Positions 1 through 9,462 of a stretch of DNA of 64,000 nucleotides are shown here, one piece after another (the first letter of the stretch is position 1; each line of letters starts with the position of its first letter). The notes beneath the pieces are model-generated. The model saw only the letters and a program-made list of their open reading frames with translations, was not told where the DNA came from and searched no databases. Both the position numbers and the translations under genes were made by a program. Origin of the DNA: Sphingomonas lacusdianchii. GTDB taxonomy: Bacteria; Pseudomonadota; Alphaproteobacteria; Sphingomonadales; Sphingomonadaceae. The stretch is taken from the NCBI RefSeq assembly GCF_022664395.1, contig NZ_JAKRET010000009.1:124001-188000 (forward strand), given 5' to 3'.

Positions 1-808
1 CGTGCAGCGCATGGATGGCGAGGTCGCGCGCACCCTCCCATTCGGGCAGGAGACGGATCAACCGCCCGTCGGCGAGCGCCGTGCCGACGTCCCAGAGCGA
101 GCGCAGCGCGACCCCGACCCCGGCAAGTACCAGTTCGCGGACGATCTCGCTGGAATCGGTGCGGACGTGCGATATCCCTTCGACCAGCGCGCGCTTGCCG
201 GGACGCAGCAGCGTCCATGGCAATTGCCCGTCGGCGGCGAGCAACCGGTGACCGGCAAGTGCGGCGGGCGTGGCCGGCGTGCCGTGTGCGGCAAGATAGG
301 CAGGGCCGGCGCAGACCACGCGCCGATTGCCGGCCAGCCGCCGTGCGATGTAGCCGGCGGGCGGATCGGCGGTGATGCGGATCGCGCAGTCGATCCGCTG
401 CGCGGCGAGGTCGACATAGCCGTCGGAAAGCGTCAGTTCGAGCGCGATGGCTGGATAGGCACGCAGGAAATCGCCTAGATGCGGTGCGATATGCAGTCGC
501 GCGAACGAGGTCGGCGCGGCGATGCGCAACGGGCCGGCCGGGGTTGCGGCGGCGCCGGTGACACGTGCCTCCGCTTCGGTCAGTGCGGCAAGAAGCTGCG
601 TCAGTTCGGCATGGAGTTGCGCGCCGACCGGGGTCGGGTGGAGCCGCCGCGTGGTCCGCTCGATCAGCCGCACGCCGAGCCGCGCCTCCAGCCGTGCCAG
701 TCGCTTCGACACCATCGCCGGCGAGATGCCCCAGGCCCGCGCGGTCGCGGCGATGCTGCCGTTGTCCAGGATTGCCACGAACAGCGCATGGTCGGGATCG
801 AACGCCAT
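1..808 (-). CDS. LysR-family transcriptional regulator (3' end beyond window)
   Basis: About 269 residues are visible; the C-terminus runs off the left edge. The N-terminus has a LysR winged helix-turn-helix ([20 protein letters not shown], then [19 protein letters not shown]), followed by a periplasmic-binding-like effector domain ([17 protein letters not shown]...). I chose the ATG at 808 because GGAGG lies about 7 bases before it; an in-frame ATG at 820 has no such site. The gene is divergent from malate synthase G, with about 98 bases between the starts. LysR proteins often control the divergent neighbour, so regulation of glcB is possible, but no operator was identified. The family is certain; the effector and target are not. 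Confidence 0.9.
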   Translation of the reverse strand, partial: MAFDPDHALFVAILDNGSIAATARAWGISPAMVSKRLARLEARLGVRLIERTTRRLHPTPVGAQLHAELTQLLAALTEAEARVTGAAATPAGPLRIAAPTSFARLHIAPHLGDFLRAYPAIALELTLSDGYVDLAAQRIDCAIRITADPPAGYIARRLAGNRRVVCAGPAYLAAHGTPATPAALAGHRLLAADGQLPWTLLRPGKRALVEGISHVRTDSSEIVRELVLAGVGVALRSLWDVGTALADGRLIRLLPEWEGARDLAIHALH

Positions 809-906
809 TCGTTCCTCCATGGAATGACTGTGCTGCGATTATGATCGCTACCGATGCGAAAGGCGAGGTGGTAGTTCGGGGTCGGAAAACGAGAAAGGGT
901 GCAGTG

Positions 907-2994
907 ATGTCGCAAGCCTATGTCGATCGCGCCGGATTGTCGGTCGCCGCCGAACTGGCCGAGTTCGTCGAGGCGCGGGCGCTGCCCGGTACCGGCATTC
1001 CCGCCGATTCCTTCTGGGAAGGTGTTGCCGCGATCTTTGCCCGCTTCGCCCCAGAGAACCGCGCGTTACTCGCCCGGCGCGATGCGTTGCAGGCGCAACT
1101 GGATGCGTGGTTCGTCGAGCGCATGGGGCAGGCGATCGACCCGGCCGAGCAGGAGGCGTTTCTGCGCTCGATCGGCTATCTGGTCGACGAACCCGCACCG
1201 TTCACGGTCGATCCGGCCGATGTCGATTCGGAGATCGCGACGCTGGCTGGGCCGCAACTGGTCGTGCCGATTCTGAATGCGCGGTTCCTGCTCAACGCCG
1301 CCAATGCGCGCTGGGGCAGCCTGTACGATGCGCTGTACGGGACCGACGCGATCCCCGGCACGCCGGCACCGGACGGCTATGATGCGGCGCGCGGGGCGGC
1401 GGTGATCGACCGAGCGAAGGCGTTTCTGGACGATGCGGTCCCACTGGCGGGGGCAAGCTGGCGCGACTGGACCGGCGATGCGCCGATGCTGGCCGACGCC
1501 ACGCAACTGGTCGGGCGCGCGGGCGACAATCTGCTGCTGCGCCATCATGGGCTGCACATCGAACTGGTCATCGACCGCGACCATGCGATCGGCCGCACCG
1601 ATCCGGCGGGGCTGGCCGATATCCTGCTCGAATCGGCGCTGACCACGATCTGCGATCTAGAGGATTCGGTCGCGGCGGTCGATGCCGAGGACAAGGTCGC
1701 CGCCTATGCCAACTGGTTGGGGCTGATGCAGGGCGATCTGTCGGCGAGCTTCGCCAAGGGCGGGCGGACGGTCACGCGCACCCTCGCCGCCGATCGCCGC
1801 TATGTCGGCAGCGATGGCGGGGAACTGGTGCTGCCGGGTCGTTCGCTGTTGTTCGTCCGTAATGTCGGCCATCTGATGACGACGCCCGCGCTGCTGCTGG
1901 CCGACGGCAACGAGGCACCCGAAGGCATACTCGATGCGATCGTTACCAGCATGATCGCGCTGCACGACGTGAACGGTCCGCAGGCCAACAGCCGGACCGG
2001 ATCGATCTATATCGTCAAGCCCAAGCAGCACGGGCCGGAAGAGGTCGCCTTCACCGATCGGCTGTTCGACGCAGTCGAGGATCTGCTGATCCTTCCCCGT
2101 CACACCATCAAGGTCGGGGTGATGGATGAGGAGCGGCGTACCTCCGCCAATCTGGCGGCGTGTATCCATGCCGTCCGCCACCGGATCGTCTTCATCAATA
2201 CCGGTTTCCTCGATCGCACCGGCGACGAACTGCACAGCGCGATGCATGCCGGGGCGATGGTTCCGAAGGGCGAGATGAAGGGAGCGGCGTGGATCGCGGC
2301 CTATGAGGATCGCAACGTCCAGATCGGCCTCGCCTGTGGCCTTGGCGGGCGGGCACAGATCGGCAAAGGCATGTGGGCAGCGCCCGACCGGTTGGCGGAC
2401 ATGCTCGATCAGAAGATCGCCCATCCGATGAGCGGAGCGAGCACCGCATGGGTGCCGTCGCCGACCGCCGCCACGCTGCACGCGCTGCATTATCATGGCG
2501 TGGATGTTGCGCAGCGACAGGCGGTCCGGGCGAGCGAACCGGTCGCGCCGCTGACGGAGTTGCTGACCCTGCCGCTGGCGACGGGACGCAACTGGGACGC
2601 GGGCGAGGTCGCGCGCGAACTCGACAATAATGCGCAGGGGATCCTCGGCTATGTCGTGCGCTGGATCGATCAGGGCATCGGTTGTTCGAAGGTGCCCGAT
2701 ATCCATGACGTCGGGTTGATGGAGGACCGCGCGACGCTGCGCATTTCATCGCAGCATATCGCCAACTGGCTGTTGCACGGCGTGTGTTCGGCGGCCGACA
2801 TCGATGCGGCGTTCGATCGGATGGCGGTGAAGGTCGATGCGCAGAATGCCGACGATCCGGCGTACCGGCCGCTGGCGGGCGGCGTCGCGCTGGCGGCGGC
2901 GCGGGCGCTGGTGTTCGAGGGGTTGGAACAGCCGAACGGGTATACCGAGCCGTTGTTGCATGCGTATCGGAAGGTGGCGAAGGCAGCGGTGTAA
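907..2994 (+). CDS. glcB: Malate synthase G
   Basis: This 695-residue protein condenses glyoxylate and acetyl-CoA to malate, in the glyoxylate and glycolate pathways of the cytosol. Family signatures are clear: [15 protein letters not shown] in the middle, then [15 protein letters not shown], and [19 protein letters not shown]. The length matches the G isoform (about 720 residues) rather than the shorter A isoform. The ATG at 907 is preceded by GAAAGGG at good spacing; upstream in-frame codons would run through the LysR promoter region. It is a single gene between the divergent LysR regulator and a convergent small lipoprotein. No isocitrate lyase gene is in the window. Confidence 0.97.
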   Translation: MSQAYVDRAGLSVAAELAEFVEARALPGTGIPADSFWEGVAAIFARFAPENRALLARRDALQAQLDAWFVERMGQAIDPAEQEAFLRSIGYLVDEPAPFTVDPADVDSEIATLAGPQLVVPILNARFLLNAANARWGSLYDALYGTDAIPGTPAPDGYDAARGAAVIDRAKAFLDDAVPLAGASWRDWTGDAPMLADATQLVGRAGDNLLLRHHGLHIELVIDRDHAIGRTDPAGLADILLESALTTICDLEDSVAAVDAEDKVAAYANWLGLMQGDLSASFAKGGRTVTRTLAADRRYVGSDGGELVLPGRSLLFVRNVGHLMTTPALLLADGNEAPEGILDAIVTSMIALHDVNGPQANSRTGSIYIVKPKQHGPEEVAFTDRLFDAVEDLLILPRHTIKVGVMDEERRTSANLAACIHAVRHRIVFINTGFLDRTGDELHSAMHAGAMVPKGEMKGAAWIAAYEDRNVQIGLACGLGGRAQIGKGMWAAPDRLADMLDQKIAHPMSGASTAWVPSPTAATLHALHYHGVDVAQRQAVRASEPVAPLTELLTLPLATGRNWDAGEVARELDNNAQGILGYVVRWIDQGIGCSKVPDIHDVGLMEDRATLRISSQHIANWLLHGVCSAADIDAAFDRMAVKVDAQNADDPAYRPLAGGVALAAARALVFEGLEQPNGYTEPLLHAYRKVAKAAV

Positions 2995-3027
2995 GGGGCA
3001 GGTTTGTCTCGCGACTATCCGCAACTC

Positions 3028-3342
3028 TTATTCGCCCAATATGCACGTACCAGTAGAAGACATCCTGCTCTTCGCAAGATCACAAAGCTGACGATTGGCG
3101 GGATGCGTCAGATTGGCCTTCTCGCCAAGGCAAGCCTCGTAGTCCGAAATGCCTACATCGAACTCTTCATGCTCCCTTTGCGGTTCGCGCAGGTGACGAC
3201 AAGCGTGTCTGGCGGACCGGATTGCCGTTGGTTCTCTTGCCTCCAAAGCATCACGCACCGCGTTCGCTTCGGGGGTAGTGTCGGCACCTGACGAGCAAGC
3301 GGCCAGCAAGATCGACGTGCAAAAGAGTATGCAAAGTCGCAT
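3028..3342 (-). CDS. Small putative lipoprotein
   Basis: This is a 104-residue protein starting MRLCILFCTSILLAACSSG: a short charged start, a hydrophobic stretch and a lipobox (LLAAC) with Cys-15 as the likely lipidation site. The mature part is polar and has several further cysteines, which could form disulfides in the periplasm. An AAGAGG site precedes the ATG at 3342. It lies convergent to glcB and upstream of nothing obvious. I do not recognise a family; lipoprotein export is inferred from the signal alone. Confidence 0.6.
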   Translation of the reverse strand: MRLCILFCTSILLAACSSGADTTPEANAVRDALEAREPTAIRSARHACRHLREPQREHEEFDVGISDYEACLGEKANLTHPANRQLCDLAKSRMSSTGTCILGE

Positions 3343-3401
3343 GGCAGGAACCTCTTCGCGGAACGCCACCTTTACAACGCTCGTATCGAAATTCGCCAGT
3401 T

Positions 3402-4112
3402 TTACCCTGCCGCCACGCCCCCCGCCGCCGGTTCCAGCGCATTGATCGCGGCATGGACCCGCGCCTCGATCTCCTCGCGCGGCAGACCGGGCGGGATCGG
3501 GTCGAGCAGACGGATCGTAATGACCCCCGGCCGGCTCGGCCCGCGGCGCGGCATGCAGTGGCCGCTGTCGAGCGCGACCGGGATCACCGGCATGTTCAGC
3601 GCCTTGTACAGTCCGGCAAAGCCCGAGCGCAGCGGCGGGGCTTCGCCGACGGGGACGCGCGTACCTTCGGGAAAGATCAGGACCGAGCGGTTTTCCTTCC
3701 GCGCGGCGGCGGCTTCCTTCAGCATCTGGCGCAGGGCCTTTGACGAAGCATCGCGGTCCACGCCGATCGCGCCATAGGCGCGGGCGGTGCGGCCCCAGAA
3801 GGGCATGTCGATCAACTCACGCTTCATGACGATCAGCGGGCCATCGATCAGCTCGGCCATTTCGAGCGTCTCGACCATCGCCTGATGCTTGACCGCGAAC
3901 AGATAGGTGCCGGGTGGGCGCACTCCCTCCACCCGGACGCGGACGCCCAATATCCAGCGCGCGAGGAAGCGGTGGACGCGGATCCAGACATGGGCATGGG
4001 CGTGCATCGCATCGCGACTGACCGCGGCGGAGATCGGCGCGCTCAGCACGATCGGCACCGACGCGCCATAGAACAGGATGCGGAACAGGAGGGTGCGGGC
4101 CCATGCGATCAC
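3402..4112 (-). CDS. plsC: 1-acyl-sn-glycerol-3-phosphate acyltransferase
   Basis: The 236-residue membrane-associated enzyme acylates lysophosphatidate in phospholipid synthesis. An N-terminal hydrophobic segment (residues 5-28) precedes the catalytic motif KHQAMVETLE; here the usual H-X4-D is H-X4-E, a variant I believe occurs in alphaproteobacterial PlsC. The substrate-binding FPEGTR motif follows. The GTG start at 4112 overlaps the ydcF stop by 4 bases (GTGA), so it is translated last in an ftsE-ftsX-ydcF-plsC operon. Pairing with ftsEX suggests co-expression of cell-envelope genes rather than a shared complex. Confidence 0.9.
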   Translation of the reverse strand: MIAWARTLLFRILFYGASVPIVLSAPISAAVSRDAMHAHAHVWIRVHRFLARWILGVRVRVEGVRPPGTYLFAVKHQAMVETLEMAELIDGPLIVMKRELIDMPFWGRTARAYGAIGVDRDASSKALRQMLKEAAAARKENRSVLIFPEGTRVPVGEAPPLRSGFAGLYKALNMPVIPVALDSGHCMPRRGPSRPGVITIRLLDPIPPGLPREEIEARVHAAINALEPAAGGVAAG

Positions 4113-4648
4113 AGGTCGATCCCCAGCCGCATCACGATGCCCCGCACCACATATTTGTTATATTCGCCGAACAGCAGGGCGAAGCCCGGATGGCCGGTTA
4201 CCGGATCGCGCACGATCTCGACCGAATTGCCCAGCGCATGGCGCAGTTCCATGGTCGCGCGCGCCATATGCCAGTTCGATGTGACCAGCCGGATCGAGCG
4301 ATAGCGGTTGCGCCGGACCCATTCGGCGGTCTCGTCGGCGTTGGAGCGGGTGTCGACCGCCTCCTTGCCGAGATCGACGCAGCAGCGGAACAGCGCGCGC
4401 GGCGCATCGATCGCGGCGGCCAGTTCGCGCGGGCGGACATCGGGATCGACGCCGGTGATGAGCATCCGCCGCGCCTGCCCCGCCGCCAGTACCGCCAGCC
4501 CGCGCTCAATCCGGCCCGAACCGCCGGTGGGCACGACGACGCCGTCGGTCCGCCGGTCGAGGGCACCGGGTTGCGGCAGGGTCACCGCGAACAGCGCGAA
4601 GCCGAGCGCGTAGAGCAGCAGCAGGACCGAGAGGATGCGTCCCATCAC
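4109..4648 (-). CDS. YdcF/DUF218-family membrane protein
   Basis: This 179-residue protein has one N-terminal membrane segment (about residues 3-24) and a DUF218 (ElyC/SanA/YdcF) domain facing the periplasm. Typical features are the VVPTGGSGRIERGL start of the domain, the middle ADETAEW and the LVTSNWHMARA motif. Family members are linked to envelope and peptidoglycan precursor homeostasis, but the reaction is not settled. The start is GTG at 4648 (overlapping the ftsX stop) or the next codon, ATG at 4645. It sits third in the ftsEX operon. Confidence 0.85.
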   Translation of the reverse strand: MMGRILSVLLLLYALGFALFAVTLPQPGALDRRTDGVVVPTGGSGRIERGLAVLAAGQARRMLITGVDPDVRPRELAAAIDAPRALFRCCVDLGKEAVDTRSNADETAEWVRRNRYRSIRLVTSNWHMARATMELRHALGNSVEIVRDPVTGHPGFALLFGEYNKYVVRGIVMRLGIDL

Positions 4649-5522
4649 AACACCCGCGCCAGCCGCCGCAGCACCGCGACCCGCGCGGCGAACATGGCGA
4701 GCAGGGTGAAGGCGACGGGCAGCAGCGCGATCACCAGCCAGTCGAGCGGTTGCAGCGAGACGCCATCGGCCAGCTGCGAATCGAGCGATGCCATACGCTG
4801 GCCGAGCAACGCCACCAGCAGGGCGCCGGCCAGCGCGCCGATCAGCCCGCCGGTCAGCGTGTCCTGCCCGATGCGCCGCTGGAACAGCCGCGCGATCTGA
4901 AGATCGGTCGAACCCAGCATGTGCAGGATGTCGATCGTTCCGCGGTGCGTATCAAGCCCCGCCCGCGCCACCAGCAGTACGACCGCCCCCGTCGCGCTCG
5001 CCATCACCAGCACCAGCCCCAATGCGGTCCAGCCGAGCGCGGCGACGAAGGCGCGGACCGGGGCGAGCCACGTCGCATGGCGATCGACGCGGATGCCGTT
5101 GCCGGCAGCCTTCGCCAACGCCTCGACCCGCGCCACCGTCGCGTCGTCGCCGCTGCGCAGGTCGACATCGATCATCGCCGGCATCGGCAGATCGGCGTCG
5201 AGTCCTGCCTCGCCCAGCCACGGTTCGAGCAGTTCGGCAAGGCGGGCGCGGTCGACCTCGTTCGCGCGGGCGACATCGGCGGAGGCGCGCAACCGGCCGA
5301 GCAACGCGGCGGTCACCGCATCGCGGCGGGCGGCGTCGCCCTCGATCACCTGTACCGTCAGCCGCGCCGCCAGTTGCCGGTCGAGCGCACGGCCCGCCCC
5401 CTGCGTCGAGAGGCCAAGCGCCGCGCTCAGGGTCGTCAGGAAGATCATGATCGCCATGATCCACACCATCGCCCGCCGCCCCTGCCGGTCGTCGAGCAGC
5501 GGCTGCACCGCCGCACGCCCGA

Positions 5523-5526
<4 letters not shown>
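4645..5526 (-). CDS. ftsX: Cell division ABC-type protein FtsX (permease)
   Basis: This 293-residue inner-membrane protein is the FtsE partner. One membrane segment lies near residues 20-42 (MVWIMAIMIFLTTLSAALGL), then a periplasmic domain of about 130 residues, then three more segments in the C-terminal half, the standard FtsX topology. FtsEX signals ATP hydrolysis across the membrane to activate septal peptidoglycan hydrolases. The ATG at 5526 overlaps the ftsE stop by 4 bases. Sequence conservation in this family is low; the call rests on topology plus linkage to a convincing ftsE. Confidence 0.9.
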
Positions 5527-6203
<677 letters not shown>

Positions 6204-6392
6204 GTGCGCCCTTGGATTCCGCCGGTGACCCACGCCAATCGCACATGGGGGCGTTTGTCTCAAGCCGGGCAACATCGCGCCTTGCCCGGATGGCGTCTGC
6301 GCCGTAGATTCAGCGTTCGATTTCAAGCCGCGCCCGGTTCGCTCCGCATCAACGGTGGCGCGGCGCGGCTCATGCAGGGGGCAGGGGACGCG

Positions 6393-7235
6393 ATGATCCT
6401 CGAATGTACGCAATGCCATATGCGCTATCTGGTCGCCGATTCGGCGATCGGACCGGCCGGGCGCACGGTCCGTTGCGCGGGATGCCGGCATAGCTGGTTC
6501 CAGCCGCCGGCGATGGTCGATCTGGGCCATGGCATGCCCGAAACCCCACTGCCCGCCGAACCGGTCCGCGTGCCGCAGCCGGTGGTTGCCGATGCCGCGC
6601 CCGACATGGCGCGCGCCGCGCCGGCCAGCGACTATGCGCCCGCCGCCGCCCCGGCCTTTGCCGAATCGGCCTATGCTGCCGACGTGCCGCGTCCGCTCCG
6701 CGCGCGTACCGCCGAACCGGCGCGGCGCTATGTCGATCCCGATGCCGAACGCGCCGAGCGTGGCGAGACGGTCAGCGCCTTCGCTCATCAGCCGCCCTTC
6801 GTCCCGCGCCGCAATCCCGCGCGCCGCCGCACCGCGATGGCGGTCGCCGCCGGCGTCGCGATGCTCGCCGCGACGGGCGCGATCCTCTACACCGGCACGC
6901 CGGGCATCGCCGAGCAACTGGGCCTGCCGATCGCGGCCAACGCCGACAATGCGCTGAAATTCGCGATCAACACCCCCGAACGGCGGCTGTTGTCGAGCGG
7001 CAACGAATTGTTCGCGGTATCGGGCAAGATCATCAACGAGACCGGCAGCCGTCAGCGCATTCCCGATATCCGCGCGGTGTTGAAGGACGATCAGGATCGC
7101 AGCGTCTATAGCTGGACGATCAAGCCGCAGACCCGGGTGATCGGGCCAAGCGGGGCGTTGAGTTTCAACAGCGCCGCGCTCGACGTGCCGGCCAATGCCA
7201 AGGAACTCGAACTGAGCTTCGCCTCCGGGTTGTAA
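6393..7235 (+). CDS. Zinc-ribbon (MJ0042-type) membrane protein with DUF3426-like C-terminus
   Basis: This 280-residue protein begins MILECTQCHMRYLV, followed about 20 residues later by RCAGCRHSW: two CxxC knuckles of an MJ0042-type zinc ribbon. A long Ala/Pro-rich linker follows, then one membrane segment (TAMAVAAGVAMLAATGAILY), then a DUF3426-like beta domain (LFAVSGKIINETGSRQRIP...). This architecture is widespread in alphaproteobacteria next to ftsE, but its role is unknown to me. It is divergent from ftsE; the spacing (190 bases) leaves room for both promoters. Confidence 0.85.
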   Translation: MILECTQCHMRYLVADSAIGPAGRTVRCAGCRHSWFQPPAMVDLGHGMPETPLPAEPVRVPQPVVADAAPDMARAAPASDYAPAAAPAFAESAYAADVPRPLRARTAEPARRYVDPDAERAERGETVSAFAHQPPFVPRRNPARRRTAMAVAAGVAMLAATGAILYTGTPGIAEQLGLPIAANADNALKFAINTPERRLLSSGNELFAVSGKIINETGSRQRIPDIRAVLKDDQDRSVYSWTIKPQTRVIGPSGALSFNSAALDVPANAKELELSFASGL

Positions 7236-7308
7236 GTGACGCGCAGCAATCGCTGATCGCCGGGCTACGCCTTGCGTTCGGCGGCGGCATTTGCCACTGC
7301 GCGGACCC

Positions 7309-8403
7309 ATGAACGCGCCTGCTCCCAAGCCCTGGATCCTCGACATCGCTCCCTATGTTCCCGGCCGGTCGAAGACCGATGACGGGCGGCAGGTGGCGAA
7401 GCTGTCGTCGAACGAGAATCCGCTCGGCACCTCGCCGCATGCCCGCGCCGCCTTCGCGACCGCGGACCGCAGCCTCGAACGCTATCCCGACGCCGGTGCC
7501 GCCGATCTGCGCGCGGCGATCGGGCAGGCGCATGGGCTGGACCCGGCGCGGATCATCTATGGCACCGGATCGGACGAGGTGCTGCATCTGGCCGCCGGCG
7601 CCTATGCGGGGCTGGGCGATGAGGTCATCTTCGTCCGCTACGGTTTTGCCGTCTACGAGATCGCGGCGCGGCGGGTCGGGGCGACGCCGGTGATCGCGCC
7701 GGACAAGGATCATGCGACCGATGTCGATGCCATCCTGTCGTGCGTGACCGATCGGACCCGGGTCGTGTTCGTCGCCAATCCCAATAATCCGACCGGCACC
7801 TATGCGCCGCGTGTCGAAATCGCACGGCTGCATGCCGGGCTGCCGTCGCATGTGCTGCTGGTGCTCGATCAGGCCTATGCCGAATATCTCGATCCGGCCG
7901 AGGACGATCACGGCCTCGAACTCGCCAAGACCCAGCCCAACGTGCTGGTCACGCGGACCTTTTCGAAGATCCACGGGCTTGCCGCCGAACGGATCGGCTG
8001 GGGCTATGGATCGGCGGAGGCGATCGATGCGATGCACCGCATCCGCGCACCGTTCAACGTGACCACCGCCGGGCAGCAGGCGGCAATCGCCGCGATCCGC
8101 GACAAGGGCTTCGTCGAGGCGAGCCGCGAACATAACCGGCAGTGGCGGACGTGGTTCGAGGGCGAGATCGCGGCGATGGGCAATGCCGGCCTGCGCGCCG
8201 TGCCATCCAAGGCGAATTTCGTGCTGGTGCTGTTCGAAGGGCCGGTCAGTGCGGGCGATGCCTACCAAGCGCTGATGGACAAGGGCTATATCGTCCGCTG
8301 GCTGCCGGAACAGGGGCTGGCCAACGGCCTGCGCATCTCGATCGGGACCGAGGCGGAAGTGCGCGGCATCGCCGCCGCGCTGCGCGAGATCGTGGGCGGC
8401 TGA
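7309..8403 (+). CDS. hisC: Histidinol-phosphate aminotransferase
   Basis: This 364-residue PLP enzyme transfers an amino group to imidazole acetol-phosphate in histidine synthesis. It shows the fold-type I landmarks: [10 protein letters not shown] near the start, [12 protein letters not shown], the VLDQAYAEY Asp, and the PLP lysine K220 in [10 protein letters not shown]. HisC-type enzymes linked to tyrA often also transaminate prephenate or aromatic keto acids, and the immediate downstream tyrA makes an aromatic role possible. The start at 7309 (MNAPAPKPW) is the usual family N-terminus. The stop overlaps the tyrA start (TGATG). Confidence 0.93.
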   Translation: MNAPAPKPWILDIAPYVPGRSKTDDGRQVAKLSSNENPLGTSPHARAAFATADRSLERYPDAGAADLRAAIGQAHGLDPARIIYGTGSDEVLHLAAGAYAGLGDEVIFVRYGFAVYEIAARRVGATPVIAPDKDHATDVDAILSCVTDRTRVVFVANPNNPTGTYAPRVEIARLHAGLPSHVLLVLDQAYAEYLDPAEDDHGLELAKTQPNVLVTRTFSKIHGLAAERIGWGYGSAEAIDAMHRIRAPFNVTTAGQQAAIAAIRDKGFVEASREHNRQWRTWFEGEIAAMGNAGLRAVPSKANFVLVLFEGPVSAGDAYQALMDKGYIVRWLPEQGLANGLRISIGTEAEVRGIAAALREIVGG

Positions 8404-9311
8404 TGCTGCCCTTTTCCCGCGTCGCCATCATCGGGCTGGGGCTGATCGGATCGTCGATCGCGCGGGCGGTGCGCGCCGAGATGCCGACGGTGCGGCTGAC
8501 CGGGCATGACGCCTCGGCCGAGGCGCGCGAGCAGGTCCGCGCGCTGGGGTTGGTCGACGATTGTACCGACCATGCCGGGGCGGCGGTGATCGACGCCGAT
8601 CTCGTCATCCTGTGCGTACCGGTGGGCGCGATCGGCGCAGTCGCCGCCGAGATTGCCGACGACCTGCCCGCCGGCGTGATCGTCAGCGATGTCGGGTCGA
8701 GCAAGGCGGGCGTCGCCGCCGCCTTCGCCGAGGCGTTGCCGGGCGTGACGGTGGTACCCGCGCATCCGGTGGCGGGGACCGAGCGCAGCGGGCCGGACGC
8801 GGGCTTCGCGACGCTGTTCAAGGGGCGGTGGTGCATCCTGACCCCGGCGGCCGATGCCGATCCGACCGCGGTCGAGCGAGTGGCTGAGTTCTGGCGGCGG
8901 CTGGGGGCGGATATCGATACGATGGACGCGCAGCATCATGATCTGGTGCTGGCGGTGACCAGCCATTTGCCGCACCTGATCGCCTATACCATCGTCGGGA
9001 CCGCATCCGACCTCGAGGCGGTGACGCAGAGCGAGGTCATTAAATATTCGGCCGGCGGGTTTCGCGACTTCACCCGCATCGCCGCGTCGGACCCGACGAT
9101 GTGGCGTGACGTGTTCCTGGCCAACAAGGACGCGGTGCTGTCGATGTTGCAGCGATTTTCTGAGGACCTGTTCGCGCTGCAACGCGCGATCCGCTGGGGC
9201 AATGGCGACGAATTGTTCGACCTGTTCACCCGAACGCGCGCGATCCGGCGGTCGATCGTCGAACAGGGGCAGGACGATGCGCGCGAGGATTTCGGGCGGA
9301 ATCACGGGTAG
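8403..9311 (+). CDS. tyrA: Prephenate/arogenate dehydrogenase
   Basis: This 302-residue NAD(P)-dependent enzyme makes the tyrosine precursor from prephenate or arogenate. The N-terminal Rossmann fold has GLGLIGSS (residues 11-18); further marks are VSDVGSSKAGV, PAHPVAGTERSGPDAG and the HHDLVLAVTSHLPHLIAY helix bearing substrate-binding His residues. The ATG at 8403 shares one base with the hisC stop, so the two are translationally coupled. No ACT or chorismate mutase domain is fused. Confidence 0.93.
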   Translation: MLPFSRVAIIGLGLIGSSIARAVRAEMPTVRLTGHDASAEAREQVRALGLVDDCTDHAGAAVIDADLVILCVPVGAIGAVAAEIADDLPAGVIVSDVGSSKAGVAAAFAEALPGVTVVPAHPVAGTERSGPDAGFATLFKGRWCILTPAADADPTAVERVAEFWRRLGADIDTMDAQHHDLVLAVTSHLPHLIAYTIVGTASDLEAVTQSEVIKYSAGGFRDFTRIAASDPTMWRDVFLANKDAVLSMLQRFSEDLFALQRAIRWGNGDELFDLFTRTRAIRRSIVEQGQDDAREDFGRNHG

Positions 9312-9357
9312 GGCTGATCCCAGTCCCGACCTATATTTGCCAACTCCGGCCACAAGT

Positions 9358-9439
9358 GTCACCCCGGCGCAGGCTGGGGTCTCCCGGTTGGTTTGCGGAT
9401 CGGACATGACGGGGAGACCCCAGCCTGCGCTGGGGTGAC
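9358..9439. repeat. Palindromic repeat between convergent genes
   Basis: Two 28-base arms (9358-9385 and 9412-9439) are inverted copies with a single mismatch, separated by 26 bases. Both carry the word GCGCAGGCTGGGG or close. It lies between the convergent ends of tyrA and the ester hydrolase, so its transcript could fold into a strong hairpin and help end both messages. It is not followed by a T-run, so I class it as a repeat rather than a proven terminator. Confidence 0.85.
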
Positions 9440-9462
9440 GTAGTCCATTCAGGCGCCCCTTG

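Noticed and set aside
3004..3291. Plus-strand frame after glcB
   Set aside because: No coding character; the opposite strand holds a lipoprotein with signal sequence and ribosome site.
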